From NCBI GenBank assembly GCA_023212695.1, contig JALCCG010000001.1:186001-250000 (forward strand): a DNA stretch of 64,000 nucleotides, given 5' to 3'. The notes under the pieces are model-generated. The model worked only from the letters and a program-made list of their open reading frames with translations, did no database searches and was not told the DNA's origin. Below, piece after piece: positions 26,030 through 37,900 of this stretch. The translations under genes and the position numbers were made by a program. This stretch comes from Sporisorium sorghi (Eukaryota > Basidiomycota > Ustilaginomycetes > Ustilaginales > Ustilaginaceae). Within the stretch, counting starts at the first letter, position 1; the number at the start of each line of letters is the position of its first letter.

Positions 26030-29000
26030 ATGCCATACGAACCGATCAGACGAGAGCCGTTAAAACAGATGTTGGATAAACTTCGGGAGGCCATTTATAA
26101 GCCGATTGCCGAGTTGGACGTGACGGCATGGGTGACTCCCGAGCCGGTAACTTACGAAGAGCGAATGTCCGGCACGGAAGTTACACTCGCTCATGGAGAG
26201 CGATGGGGATTGTTGTGGGACTGTGCCTGGTTTCGATTTTCAGGCAGGATTCCGGAAGCTAGCCCAAGCGAAAACGTTGTCCTGCTGCTGGATGTGAGCG
26301 GTGAGCTGTGTTTGGTCGATCAAGAAGGATCACCTGTACAAGGATTGACCACCGTTAATTCTGAATTCGATTTTTCATTAGGGCTCCCCGGCAAGCGTGT
26401 TGTCCAGCTTCATGAGATGTTTATGAACGGGCAGGAAATTGAAGTGTGGGCTGATGGGGGCAATAACGATTTATTCGGTAACTACCGGGGAGGAACGTTG
26501 AAAGAGGCAATGATTGCGATCAGCCGGGAGGATATCCGAAGCCTCTACTACGATACGGAGGTGCTCTTGGAAACGGCAGAGCAGCTTCCTGACGGAAGCG
26601 CCCGCAAGGAGAGGATGCTTCAGACGCTCTATGACGTCTCTATGCTGCTGGCAGAGTTTTCAGAAGAGTGCTTAGAGCAAGCGAAAAAACGATTGGGTGA
26701 GCAGCTGAGCTTGCAGGGAGGAGATCATGTCCTCACCATCAGCGCCGTTGGCCATGCACATATCGATTTAGCCTGGTTATGGCCGATCCGGGAGACGATC
26801 CGTAAAGGAGCCAGAACGTTCTCAACCGCGCTGCGCATGATGGAACGCTATCCTGATTATGTGTTCGGCGCAAGCCAGCCCCAACTGTATGAGTGGATCA
26901 AACAGCGTTATCCCAAGCTGTATGCCCAGATCAAGGAGCGGGTACGCGAAGGCAGATGGGAACCCCAAGGTGCCATGTGGGTGGAGTCGGATACCAATGT
27001 ACCCGGGGGCGAATCTCTGGTGCGCCAGATTTTATACGGCAAACGTTACTTTCAGCAGGAATTCGGGCTGGAGATGAAGTCGCTCTGGATGCCGGACGTG
27101 TTCGGATACTCCGCCAGCTTGCCTCAAATATTGAAGAAATCCGGCGTCGATTACATGATGACCCAGAAGCTTTCCTGGAGCGAATACAATCGGTATCCGC
27201 ACCATTCCTTTCTGTGGGAGGGGATCGACGGCTCGGCCGTATTGACGCATATGCCGCCCGAGGATACCTACAACAGTCCGGCGGCACCGCGTTCCATCGT
27301 GAAGGCAGAGCGAGAGTACTTGGATAAAAATGTATCCGGTCATGCGCTGATGCTCTTCGGGATCGGAGACGGTGGCGGCGGTCCCGGTGAGGAGCATCTA
27401 GAGCGGCTGTCACGAGAGAAGAACCTGCTGGGCCTGTCCCCCGTCACGCAGGAGCCTTCGTGGAAATTCTTCGAACGGCTGAATAAAGAGCGGGCGAGAT
27501 TCCAGACTTGGCGCGGCGAGCTTTATCTGGAGAAGCATCAAGGTACCCTCACCAGTCAGGCTAGAAGCAAGCGGTATAACCGCAAGATGGAGAAAGCGCT
27601 GCGCGAATTGGAGTTCGCCTCCGTATTGGCGGCCGCCCGGTTAGGACGGTCTTATCCATCCGAGCTGCTGGAGACGATCTGGAAGGAAGTGCTTCTCTAT
27701 CAGTTCCATGACATCCTTCCGGGCTCTTCCATCCAGCGTGTGTACGATGAGTCGCTCATACGGTATGAGGAACTATTACAGCAGACAGAAGCCATGATCA
27801 CGGACACCTACAGCTTTTTAGCCGGTCACATTACATCTCAAGACGATGGCTCCGCAAGGATCGTCGTATTCAATTCACTGCCTTGGACACGAGAGGAATG
27901 GCTTCACATGGAAGGACGATGGCGCAAAGTGCGGGTTCCGTCTATGGGCTATACCGTGATCGCAGATGGAGTTGATCAAAGCTCAGAGGATGAAGCAGCG
28001 TCCAGCATTGAGATGGTTCCGGAAACCTGGGATTCGGGAAAACGTGTTACAGCTGAAGGACACAGCATAGAGAGCGATACCTTTATCGTGCAATTTGATC
28101 AAAACGGTGCCATCCTCTCGATTCTGGATAAAGGCGAGGCTCGTGAAGTCATCCCGCAAGGCCGTCTGGGCAATGACCTTCGCGTCTATCATGACAATGG
28201 GGACGCTTGGGATTTCCGTCATGACTATGCAGTAAATCCGGGCATGCCGTTAACTCTGCGCCGCATCCGCGAGCTTCGCGATGGTCCACGAATCGGGCTG
28301 TTCTTCGAATACAGCTACGGGGAGTCCGCACTCTCCCAAACAGTTGTTCTGACAGAGGGCAGCCGGCGGATTGATTTCGAGACCCGCGTGGACTGGAGAG
28401 AAGACGGTAAAATGCTGCGCACCTCTTTTCCGGTTCATATCCGTGCCGATCAGGTCCATTGCGAGATCCAGTTCGGCAGCTTGAGCAGGCCGACTCACCG
28501 CAATACGATGTGGGACTTCGCGAAAGATGAGATATGCGCACATCAATGGATCGACTTGTCCGAACCGGATTATGGAGTCGCACTGCTCAATGATTGCAAG
28601 TATGGCCATAGGGTCATCGAGAACGTGCTGGATCTGAACTTGCTGCGCAGCAGCTCCTATCCGGATCCGGCAGCGGATCGTGCAGAACATGCGTTCACCT
28701 ATTCGTTATACCCGCATCCAGGAAACCATGTGCAGGCCGAAGTCTATCGAAGAGGTCATGAACTGAACATCCCGCTTCGAACGGTTTCCATGTCATCTCC
28801 GCCCAATCCGGAGAACGGACAATTGCCTTATACGACAGCATTTGTGGAGCCGGACCATCCGTACATCATGGTGGAATCCGTCAAGAAAGCTGAGGATGGC
28901 GATGACATCATCATCCGGCTGTATGAAACTTCCGGAACTCATGCCAAAGCGGCCCTCCGGCTTGGATTCCATGCACGCGAAGCCTGGATGGCTGATCTGA

Positions 29001-29107
29001 TGGAGAATATCATTGCTCCGCTTCCGATTGCCGAGTCATCGGAGATCGCATTAGCCTTCACGCCATTTCAAATCATCACGCTGCGATTAAAATTACCGCA
29101 GGTATAA
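26030..29107 (+). CDS. alpha-mannosidase, glycoside hydrolase family 38
   Basis: About 1025 residues, the usual bacterial GH38 length. The zinc site is GHAHIDLAWLWPIRE (His 242, Asp 246) and the nucleophile lies in SLWMPDVFGYS (Asp about 356). LYQFHDILPGSS supplies a further conserved His-Asp. GH38 enzymes are retaining, metal-dependent alpha-mannosidases. ATG at 26030 lies nine bases after GAGAGGAG; the TTG at 26021 is too close to that site. No signal peptide: it acts on imported manno-oligosaccharides or deglycosylated glycan fragments. It follows the unclassified glycosidase and precedes the permeases. Confidence 0.95.
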   Translation: MPYEPIRREPLKQMLDKLREAIYKPIAELDVTAWVTPEPVTYEERMSGTEVTLAHGERWGLLWDCAWFRFSGRIPEASPSENVVLLLDVSGELCLVDQEGSPVQGLTTVNSEFDFSLGLPGKRVVQLHEMFMNGQEIEVWADGGNNDLFGNYRGGTLKEAMIAISREDIRSLYYDTEVLLETAEQLPDGSARKERMLQTLYDVSMLLAEFSEECLEQAKKRLGEQLSLQGGDHVLTISAVGHAHIDLAWLWPIRETIRKGARTFSTALRMMERYPDYVFGASQPQLYEWIKQRYPKLYAQIKERVREGRWEPQGAMWVESDTNVPGGESLVRQILYGKRYFQQEFGLEMKSLWMPDVFGYSASLPQILKKSGVDYMMTQKLSWSEYNRYPHHSFLWEGIDGSAVLTHMPPEDTYNSPAAPRSIVKAEREYLDKNVSGHALMLFGIGDGGGGPGEEHLERLSREKNLLGLSPVTQEPSWKFFERLNKERARFQTWRGELYLEKHQGTLTSQARSKRYNRKMEKALRELEFASVLAAARLGRSYPSELLETIWKEVLLYQFHDILPGSSIQRVYDESLIRYEELLQQTEAMITDTYSFLAGHITSQDDGSARIVVFNSLPWTREEWLHMEGRWRKVRVPSMGYTVIADGVDQSSEDEAASSIEMVPETWDSGKRVTAEGHSIESDTFIVQFDQNGAILSILDKGEAREVIPQGRLGNDLRVYHDNGDAWDFRHDYAVNPGMPLTLRRIRELRDGPRIGLFFEYSYGESALSQTVVLTEGSRRIDFETRVDWREDGKMLRTSFPVHIRADQVHCEIQFGSLSRPTHRNTMWDFAKDEICAHQWIDLSEPDYGVALLNDCKYGHRVIENVLDLNLLRSSSYPDPAADRAEHAFTYSLYPHPGNHVQAEVYRRGHELNIPLRTVSMSSPPNPENGQLPYTTAFVEPDHPYIMVESVKKAEDGDDIIIRLYETSGTHAKAALRLGFHAREAWMADLMENIIAPLPIAESSEIALAFTPFQIITLRLKLPQV

Positions 29108-29109
29108 GC

Positions 29110-29130
29110 AGGGGCGGCTATCCGCCCCCC
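29110..29130 (+). other. intercistronic GC-rich hairpin
   Basis: GGGGCGG pairs with CCGCCCC across four bases between the mannosidase stop and the permease. There is no T run, so it is more likely an mRNA stability or processing element than a terminator. Confidence 0.5.
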
Positions 29131-29146
29131 ATGAGAAAGGAGAGGT

Positions 29147-30079
29147 GTGAATGTGATTAAGCAGCGAACAACCAACCATCGATTGATGAAGCGAATCTGG
29201 CAGCACAAGCTTTTCTATTTGTTCATGCTGCCCGGCATTGTCTGGTTTTTCCTGTTCTCCTACGTGCCTCTATACGGGATTCAAGTCGCCTTCAGGGATT
29301 ATACCTTTGTCGGCGGATTCACGGGGAGTCCATGGGCAGGCTTCAAGTACTTCGAACAATTTTTCAATTATTATCAGTCCGGCGACATCATCCGCAACAC
29401 CGTCATCATCAGCCTCATGAAGCTGCTGATCGGATTTCCGATGCCGATCATTCTTGCGCTCCTGTTAAATGAAGTCCGTAAATTGAAATTCAAGAAGACG
29501 ATTCAGACCCTATCTTACTTGCCGTACTTCGTATCCTGGATCGTGGTGGTCACGTTGATGCAAAGACTGCTTACTCCGTACGGTGGTCCGGTCAATGACT
29601 TACTGGGTTCATTAGGAACAGAATCGATCCAGTTTCTCAACAACCCCACCTGGTTCTATCAGATGATTGTGGGCTCCGATATCTGGAAGAACATCGGTTG
29701 GAATTCCATTATCTTTATGGCCGCCATTGCGGGTATCGATCAGCAGCTGTACGAGGCTGCCAAGATGGATGGCGCAGGCCGTTTTCGGCAGATGTGGCAC
29801 ATAACCCTTCCAGGTATCCGCAATGTAGCCATCATATTATTCATTCTCGCCGTAGGCAATCTGATGAGTGCGGGTTATGAGCAGCTGCTCCTCCTGAATG
29901 GACCTGCAACCGCGAGCATGGGCAGCGTACTCGACGTGCACGCGATCAACTCCGGTATCCGGGAAGGGCGTCTCAGCTACGCCGCGGCTGTCGGACTGTT
30001 CCAAAGCATTATCGGGCTTATCCTGGTTCTGACCGTCAATCGGATCGCACGCAAAGTCAGTGATGTATCCCTGTTCTAA
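29147..30079 (+). CDS. sugar ABC transporter permease (LplB-like)
   Basis: 310 residues, six membrane helices, with the binding-protein-dependent permease EAA loop YEAAKMDGAGRFRQMWHITLPGI. The start LFYLFMLPGIVWFFLFSYVPLYGIQVAFRDY is typical of the LplB subgroup common in Paenibacillus. Two GTG codons (29147 and 29153) follow AAAGGAGAGG; the second has better spacing. It pairs with the permease at 30092 and the lipoprotein at 31061. No ATPase gene is in the operon, as is usual where a shared MsmX-type ATPase energises many importers. Confidence 0.92.
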   Translation: MNVIKQRTTNHRLMKRIWQHKLFYLFMLPGIVWFFLFSYVPLYGIQVAFRDYTFVGGFTGSPWAGFKYFEQFFNYYQSGDIIRNTVIISLMKLLIGFPMPIILALLLNEVRKLKFKKTIQTLSYLPYFVSWIVVVTLMQRLLTPYGGPVNDLLGSLGTESIQFLNNPTWFYQMIVGSDIWKNIGWNSIIFMAAIAGIDQQLYEAAKMDGAGRFRQMWHITLPGIRNVAIILFILAVGNLMSAGYEQLLLLNGPATASMGSVLDVHAINSGIREGRLSYAAAVGLFQSIIGLILVLTVNRIARKVSDVSLF

Positions 30080-30091
30080 GGAGGTGAAGTT

Positions 30092-30988
30092 ATGAAACGC
30101 AAATGGTCCCTGTTCTCAATCGTGAACTATACCTTTCTTGCTTTGGTTGGTTTCTCCATGATCTACCCGTTTATTTACATCCTGGCTTATTCCCTGAATG
30201 ACGGCAAGGATTCGATGCAGGGGGCGATTTATTTCCTTCCTCGTAAATTTACACTTGAAAACTATGCCCAGGTGTTCGATAACGCCCGCATTTGGAAAGC
30301 GTATCAAATTACGCTCATGCGCACCGTGCTGGGAACCTTCCTGCATGTGGTCCTGTCTACGCTTATGGCCTATGCGCTTTCCAAAAAGACGCTGCCGGGC
30401 CGTTCCTTTTTTACCTTTTATATCTTTTTGCCTACGATTTTCAGTGCCGGGTTCATCCCGTTCTTCATTACGCTTCAGAAACTGCATCTGATCAACAGCT
30501 TCTGGGTATACGTGCTGCCCATGCTGTTCAATTTCATGCATATCGTCATCATTCGGACGTTTCTGCAAGGAATCCCGGAGGAACTGGAGGAATCGGCCCG
30601 CATCGACGGGTATGGCGATTTTCAAATCTTCCTGCGGATTATACTGCCTCTTTCCGGGCCGGTGCTGGCCACCATCTCGCTCTTTATCGGGGTGTCGCAT
30701 TGGAATGACTGGTTCTCGGGTGCTTATTACGTATCCAACAAGGATTTGATTCCGGTGCAGACTCTATTGCAAGAAATGCTGACGGAAGCAGAGGCGCTAT
30801 CCAATTCGATGCAGCGCGCAGCCCAGCAGGGCGGACAGACGATTGGAGGTACCAGCGGCGCAGGTGCAACGCCAGAATCGCTCCGCATGGCCTTGCTTGT
30901 CATCACGGTCTTCCCGATATTGTGTATTTATCCATTTCTGCAGCGGTATTTCGTAAAGGGGGTTATGATCGGTTCGGTTAAAGGTTAG
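30092..30988 (+). CDS. sugar ABC transporter permease (LplC/YtcP-like)
   Basis: 298 residues, six helices, EAA loop LEESARIDGYGDFQIFLRIILP. It begins 12 bases after the LplB-like gene behind AAGGAGG. The C-terminal YFVKGVMIGSVKG ending is typical of this subgroup. A low-complexity loop near residue 250 (QQGGQTIGGTSGAGATPES) appears to be a periplasmic-side insertion. It forms the heterodimeric membrane channel with the preceding permease. Confidence 0.92.
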   Translation: MKRKWSLFSIVNYTFLALVGFSMIYPFIYILAYSLNDGKDSMQGAIYFLPRKFTLENYAQVFDNARIWKAYQITLMRTVLGTFLHVVLSTLMAYALSKKTLPGRSFFTFYIFLPTIFSAGFIPFFITLQKLHLINSFWVYVLPMLFNFMHIVIIRTFLQGIPEELEESARIDGYGDFQIFLRIILPLSGPVLATISLFIGVSHWNDWFSGAYYVSNKDLIPVQTLLQEMLTEAEALSNSMQRAAQQGGQTIGGTSGAGATPESLRMALLVITVFPILCIYPFLQRYFVKGVMIGSVKG

Positions 30989-31060
30989 GTCATCCTGACC
31001 CGGAATTTGCAAAGGCTTGTAACAAGATCATGGAAATCCATATTCCAGGAGGCGATTGGT

Positions 31061-32719
31061 TTGAACAGGATTTGGTCGAAAGGCATATCCCTATTGCTCG
31101 TGTCCATCATGGTAAGCGGTTTGTTGATCAGCTGCACGAATTCATCAGGGAACGGAGATAACGGAGAAGGCGCTGAAGGAGAGAATTCATACAAACTCAA
31201 AATACTGCACAATTGGAACGGTTCCAACGGCTCCGATACGATAACTCCTGTGGAGGAAGTCATTAAGGAGAAGACCGGTGTTACCCTTCAGTGGGAATAT
31301 ACCAAAGGCAGTGAGACGGAGAAGGTCAACCAGATCTTCGCCACGCAGGATTTACCGGATATTTATACCGGTCCCGCATGGGGAGGGGAGCTGGACGGCA
31401 TCATCAAGGCGGCCAAGGAAGGACAATTGGTTGATATATCCGACAAATTGAAGGATTACCCGAATCTGTCCAAATCCATAGCGGAAGAAAACGTACCGCC
31501 TGCATTATACGAAAAAGCGATTGATGCTTATGACGGCAAAAAATATTTACTCCTCCAAAATCAGCCTGCGACCAACGAGGACGGCATGGATTGGCTCTAC
31601 GGCTTCTATGTTCGCAAGGACATCGCCGAGAAGGTCGGCGTCGATCCGCAGTCTGTCGTGACGAAGGAGGATTTCTATAACTTCCTCAAAAAAATCAAGG
31701 ACGCCAAGCTGCAAGAGAACGGCCAGCCGGTCTTTCCGCTTGGCGGGTTCAGCAACGGCTGGGCCGTGGGTATCGGCAACACCATGTTCTACTCAGGGGC
31801 CAGCTATGTTGACAAAGGCGATGGAACGGTAGAACGTGACTTCTTCACCAAAGGCTATGAAGAATACACGCTATTCTATCGTAAGCTGGTTGAGGAAGGG
31901 CTGTTGGATCCTGAAGCCTTTACTCAGACAGATCCGATCGCCAAGGAGAAAATCAATCAAGGTCGCATCGCCATCCTAGCCGCGCATTACCCGGCTATAC
32001 TGGACGCCTCCAAGGAATATGTCACCTCCCATCCAGGAAGCGACTACATTCCACTCGGTCCGTTGGAGCGGGCGGACGTTGAGCCGAACCGGCCGGTGGA
32101 TCTTGGTATTCAAGGCAATAACGTGACAGCGATCACGAAGAACTGCAAGGGCGCCTGCGTGGACGCAGCGTTGAAATTTCTCGATTTCATGGCTTCGGAC
32201 GAAGGCTTCATGCTGGCCCGGTACGGGGTGCAGGGCGTCCACTGGGACATGAAGGACGGCAAGCCTGCTGCCAATCAAGAATGGTTTGACAAATTCAGCA
32301 CGGATACCAACATGAAGCAACGCAAGAACGAGGGCATCAGCATCGGCCTTGAATCACTGACGGGTCTGGACCGTATTAATTCCGCTGCCGGGGGAGATAT
32401 CTGGGCCGAACAGGAACGGCTTGATGCCATGGAGCAAGCTCGCAAAATCCTCCGTCCGAACGGTATTCATGTCATTACGGCGTATAATCCGGGTGATGTG
32501 ATTACGAAAGCACCGGAATGGGAGATGTTGAAACCTTCGATGGATCGAATGGGAGATGCCTGGAAGGAAGCAGTGTTTGCCAAATCGGATGAAGCTGCGA
32601 TGAGCATCATTAACGACCTTCGCGAGCAGCTCCGAAACACCGGATATGAGAAAGCCATGCAGTTCACGAACGAAAATCTGCAAGGAAAAGAAGTAGTGAC
32701 TGTCCAAATGCCGAACTGA
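31061..32719 (+). CDS. extracellular solute-binding lipoprotein (LipO/YtcQ-like)
   Basis: About 552 residues. TTG at 31061 is the preferred start because AGGAGG at 31047-31052 lies eight bases upstream; upstream in-frame codons would spoil the signal peptide. The lipobox is LLISC. The mature part shows VKEKTGVTLQWEY-like and DLPDIYTG blocks, and DPEAFTQTDP in the second lobe, as in large family 1 sugar receptors of Paenibacillus. It is anchored outside the membrane and delivers oligosaccharide to the two upstream-encoded permeases. It is the last gene of the operon starting at 23770. Confidence 0.92.
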   Translation: MNRIWSKGISLLLVSIMVSGLLISCTNSSGNGDNGEGAEGENSYKLKILHNWNGSNGSDTITPVEEVIKEKTGVTLQWEYTKGSETEKVNQIFATQDLPDIYTGPAWGGELDGIIKAAKEGQLVDISDKLKDYPNLSKSIAEENVPPALYEKAIDAYDGKKYLLLQNQPATNEDGMDWLYGFYVRKDIAEKVGVDPQSVVTKEDFYNFLKKIKDAKLQENGQPVFPLGGFSNGWAVGIGNTMFYSGASYVDKGDGTVERDFFTKGYEEYTLFYRKLVEEGLLDPEAFTQTDPIAKEKINQGRIAILAAHYPAILDASKEYVTSHPGSDYIPLGPLERADVEPNRPVDLGIQGNNVTAITKNCKGACVDAALKFLDFMASDEGFMLARYGVQGVHWDMKDGKPAANQEWFDKFSTDTNMKQRKNEGISIGLESLTGLDRINSAAGGDIWAEQERLDAMEQARKILRPNGIHVITAYNPGDVITKAPEWEMLKPSMDRMGDAWKEAVFAKSDEAAMSIINDLREQLRNTGYEKAMQFTNENLQGKEVVTVQMPN

Positions 32720-32879
32720 CCGTAATCATGACTTCCCTTAATAAGGGAGTCCGGCAAACCTCAAAAGGCTTCGCAGCACCTTGACGCACAAGGAGGGCGA
32801 GGCCTTTCGTCGTATTATGTTCCCAATCGCAAGGAGATCCTTGGCGTCATGAAGAATAAACTAAAGGAGTTGAATGTAG

Positions 32880-34925
32880 ATGACAACGAATTTCAGACCT
32901 TTTAGACCTCCGTCCGTACCCCTGGTAACCGTAGATCCTTATTTCAGCGTATGGTCCGCTGCGGATCAACTGTACGATGATCATACCCGGCATTGGACGA
33001 ACAAGATCCATGGTATGGTGGGACTTGCGATCATTGATGGCAAGACCCGACGCTTTATGGGGAGAGTGGGTATGCAGGATTCAACCCATTTCCAAGAACC
33101 TGAGACGCTTGATCAAACCGATCTGACGGTCGAGCCAGTAACCACCCGGTATACGTTTCAGGGGGAAGGTATCGAGCTTCAGGTACGGTTCACCACACCT
33201 CTATTGCTGGATGATCTCGATGTGTTATCAAGGCCAGTCACCTATGTGACGTATGAGGTTCGTTCTATGGATGGAGCATCACATCAAGTGAAAATCTATT
33301 TCGATGTGACAGGCGAATGGTGTGTTGATACACCGGATCAACAGGTGACCTGGGAGCATCATGTGATGGATGGGCAATGGAATGCCATGTCGATGGGCAC
33401 CGTGGAACAGCCGGTTCTAAAACTTGCCGGGGACGATACGAGAATCGATTGGGGATACGTCTATTTGGCGGTTCCTCGTACGCCTCATATCCAGACGGTC
33501 ATTCATTCCGCATCAACTCGCGAGTCGTATGTTCTAAGCGGTCAATTACCAGCGGAAGATGATACTCAGAAGCCGAGAGCTGTTTCCGATAACATGCCGA
33601 TCATGGCAGCAGAGATTGATATGAGTGTCATCCAGGAAGAGCCAGTGACTTAGTACCTGATGCTTGCGTATGACGATGTTCACGCTATCGAATATTTTCA
33701 CAAACCGCTGGATGCGTACTGGAAACGAAACGGGTTAACGTTCCGAGACATGCTGTTAATGAGCGCCCAGCAATATGAAGAGATCCAGCGAAGATGTGAT
33801 CGCTTTAATCGGGAACTGCTGACCGAGAGCCAAGCCGCAGGCGGTGAGAAGTATAGGGATATCCTGGCGTTAACGTACAGACAGGCGATTGCCGCGCATA
33901 AATTGGTAACCGATGAAGCGGGATCTGTTCTATTTTTCTCCAAAGAGAATTTCAGTAATGGATGCATTGCTACCGTCGATGTCAGCTACCCGTCGATTCC
34001 GTTGTTCCTTCGATATAACCCTGAATTGATTAAAGGCATGATGCGTCCGATTTATAGATATGCCATGAGCCGTGATTGGACGTTTGATTTTGCCCCGCAT
34101 GACGCAGGGACTTATCCTAAGGCTAACGGACAGGTTTACGGCGAGAACAAGCTTGAATACCAAATGCCGATTGAGGAATGCGGGAACATGCTCTTGATGG
34201 CTGCGGCGGTGAGCAAGTATGAGGGAAATGCGGAGTTTGCCCGGGAACACTGGGGTCTTCTTACGAAATGGGCGGGGTATTTACTTCAGAACGGACTTGA
34301 TCCTGAAAATCAGCTGTGTACCGATGATTTTGCCGGACATTTGGCACACAACGCCAACCTCTCCATTAAGGCGATTTTGGGCATTGCTGCTTATGCGTAT
34401 ATGTGCGACAAACTCAATTTGCAGGAAGGAGCCGTTTACCTTGAAGCCGCGCAGAAGATGGCCAATGAATGGGTAGCCATGGCTGATGCCGGAGATCACT
34501 ATAAACTGACTTTTGACAGTCCGAACGATTCATGGAGCATGAAATACAATCTGGTGTGGGACCGCCTGCTTGGTTTGCACCTGTTTCCGGAAGAGGTTGC
34601 GATTCAAGAGCTGGCATATTACCAGCAGCAACAGAATCGATATGGCTATCCGCTGGACAGCCGCGATACGTATACAAAATCCGATTGGCTGGTATGGTGT
34701 GCCTCTATGAGCACTACGCCGGAGTTGTTCCAATCATTGATCTCGCCTTTATGGGATTTCATGAATGAGACCTCCGCTCGCGTTCCGGTAACGGATTGGT
34801 ATGACACGATCTCCGGCAGGCAGATGAATTTCCAGAATCGTTCCGTTGTCGGGGGATTCTTCATCCAACTACTCATGAAAGAGTTCATGAATGAATCAAA
34901 CGCAAATTCGAGTGAAGACAGGTGA
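32880..34925 (+). pseudogene. glutaminase-A-like (DUF4964/5127/4965/1793) protein, split by in-frame TAG
   Basis: Two pieces lie in the same frame: 32880-33653 (N-terminal PSVPLVTVDPYFSVWS, then DUF5127-like beta domain) and 33654-34925 (DUF4965/DUF1793 alpha/alpha barrel, FAPHDAGTYPKANGQVYGE and WAGYLLQNGLDPENQLCTDDFAGHLAHN). The only break is TAG at 33651-33653 in VTxYLMLAYDD, a site where a single base change (for example from CAG) would suffice. Without it the protein would be 681 residues, the normal family length. The family includes fungal glutaminase A, but bacterial members sit in glycan loci and may be glycosidases. A recent pseudogene, readthrough or a sequencing error are possible. 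ATG 32880 follows AAAGGAG. Confidence 0.8.
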
Positions 34926-34930
34926 TGTAG

Positions 34931-37900
34931 GTGAATAACGTTAAGCCGGAAGCTCGTATGGACTTCAATCTATTGAAGCAGGAATTTATGAATCCGCAAG
35001 CCGCGTATCGTCCGCAGCCTTTTTGGTTTTTGAACCATGAGCTTGAGAAGGCGGAACTGGAGAGCCAGATTCAAGCGATGTTTGAAGCGGGTGTTGGGGG
35101 TGTCGTTCTGCATGCTCGTCATGGTATGCAAATGCCATACCTGTCGCCAGCATTTATGGAGGTACTGGAATTTTGCACAATGGAGTGCGAGAAACGAAAT
35201 ATGGTGGTTTGGCTGTATGATGAGGATAATTGGCCAAGCGGCACGCTGGGCGGTAAGCTGACGCGGCAGCATCCGGAATATCGCATGCGTTACTTAAGGG
35301 TGGAGGAAAAAAGGCATTCGCGCGCATCAGGGCCAGTAGCGTTGCGGCTGGACTTTGCCTCCCATGATCATAATGAGCTTATCGCCATTCTGGCTTATCG
35401 TGCTACCCGGCGTGGCGAGGAATGGCTGCTGCATGACGATCCCGAAGATATTACAAATTTATGGGGACGGGATTGGACCCCGACTACGGAGGACACCTAT
35501 ATCGTGCTGGCCTGTTGGTCCTGCGAAATCGCGGAAGGCATCACGTTTGCCCAAGGGTATTATCTGGATACACTTAATCCGGAAGCCGTTCAGACCTTCA
35601 TTCAGATGGCATATGAACCGTTTCTGCCTCTGCAGAAATATTACGGCTCCACCATTCAAGGTGTGTTTACCGACGAGCCAGGGCTTATGATCCATGATGG
35701 TTTCTTCGGCGTGGAGGCGATCCGAACGGCGGTGAATGATGTAGGCGCTACCTTGCCGGGCATGGTTTTTGCTTGGACATTTGGGATGAGGGAGCGGTTT
35801 CAAGAGGAGAACGGGTATGATCTGGTTCCAAGGCTGGGTGCTTTATTATATGGCATGGCGGATGGCAGCCGCTCAACCAAACAGCAATATTATGATTCGA
35901 TTACCCGCTGGTACGTGGAGGGCTATCATGCAGCTATCCGGACATGGTGTGAGCAATATGGCTTGTTATACATCGGTCACACGCTGGAGGAGCCGGTCTG
36001 GGGACAGGCCCGATCCCAAGGGAATCAGACGCGGGTGCTGCAGCAGTTCCATTACGCAGGGGTGGATTATCTCACGGCGGGCATCGGCACGAAGGAGAAT
36101 CCACACCGCATCGTGTCCGTTAAAACAGCGGCCTCTGTCGCACAACTGAACGGGAAGGAACGAGTGATCTGCGAATCCTTCGGTGCAAGCGGTCACGGCT
36201 ACTCCATGCGACAACGGCGACTGGATGCGAATTTCATGGCATTTCTGGGTGTGAACCTGTTCATCCCTCATGCATTCTATTATTCATTTGCAGGATACCG
36301 GAAGACCGATTTCCCGCCGACCGAATTCAAACATGCGCCGCATTGGCCGCATTATCAGTCCTTTGCTGATTATATCGGACGTTTGAGTGTACTGGGTGCT
36401 TCGACGAAGCGGAAGCCCGAAGTGCTATTGTTGTCCCCTATCCACACGGTGTACGAATGTATGTTCCTGTCCGGGCAATCGGATCAACATCCTTCTGCTG
36501 ACAAATGGTTCTCAATCTTGTCAGATCGCCTGCTTCGCAGCTCCATTGATTATGATTATGTCGATGAATGCCAGCTGAGAGAGGCAGAAATCGTTCCTGG
36601 AGCAGGGTATCGATTTTACGGGGATGAGAACATATATTCGGTTTTGATCATGCCGGGGATTCAGGTGATGTCCAAGGATGTCGCCGCGAGGCTTGTTTCC
36701 TTCGTTAAACAGGGTGGAACGCTCATTGCGGTAGGGGCTATTCCGAAGCATAGCGAGCGTATGCGGCAGGATCCAGAGCTGACGAAGCTTATGAATGAGC
36801 TATTTCAGCCGCATCCGCGGCATGGTGAAATATATGCAATGGGGAAGGGATACACTCAGTATTATTCCCTAGAGGATACGGCTCATGAAGCGTCCATGAT
36901 CATGGATGACAATCATAGTTCTGTATGTGACCATGACCAGGAAGAGGGAGTATGTAACGACCGTGCTGCAACTCTTGATGAGCAAGAGAAGGTACCACTG
37001 CCAGATCTGTTTGAGCGATTTTGTGTTCATGTAAGCAGGCTGCTAAGGATTTCACCGACCCTGCGTTGGCAGCTTGAAGATGGGCGAAATGGGGATTTGA
37101 TCTATGTGGAACGTATGTTCGACAACCAGCTGCATACTTGGCTGATGAATTGGTCAGAGCAGTCTGTCACGATCAGGCTGGATCCAGGAGCAGCGAAGGA
37201 TTGTATAGAAGAATGGGACTTGGAGAGCGGAAAGGTTCAGCAGTTGAGCCATGGTGCAACTCTATCCTTTGCGCCTGGAGAGCTGCGCATATTCTCGGTT
37301 ACATCTGGTGAGAGTTCGTATATGCATCAAGAACATACGTTCATTAACAGGAGCGAAGAGAACAGCATCTCCGAAGTTGTGGCTATTCTGCAGGATCCAT
37401 GGCAGTTCCAAACCGCTGAGCCGAACGTTCTTCTTCTCGATCAATGGCAGGTCACTTTGAATGACCGACAGTCCAAAATGAATGCAACGATGCCCGGACA
37501 GGTGAATACGTATCGGACTACGTTTACCATGACACAGGAATTGATAGGCCTTGTGCAGTCTGCGAGTCGTTCTGGTCCTTCGAATAAATCCGGAAGTGAC
37601 AGGCCGACTGAGATAGAGCTGGTCCTGGACGATGTTGAGCAGAACATCCCTTCACATATCGGTTTCCTGCAGCGCAGGCGGAATCTTGAGATTTTTGTTA
37701 ATGGCGTCCGGCAAGATGCGCTGCGCCCATCAACTTGGCAGGACTCCCACTATAAGCGTGTAGATATCACTAAGCATTTGGTTGCGGGCGAGAATGAGCT
37801 GGAGATTCTGACGGTATCTTTATTGGAGCCGATGGCGGCGATCTCGTTTCCAGCCTTTCTGTTAGGACCATTTATAATAGAAGGTCATATGACACTAAAT

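Noticed and set aside
25429..26094. 221-codon minus-strand frame across the glycosidase/mannosidase junction
   Set aside because: Antisense to two well-supported genes, without ribosome binding site or recognisable domain.
29110..29130. Terminator between mannosidase and permease genes
   Set aside because: The GC-rich stem has no following T run, and the genes look co-transcribed.
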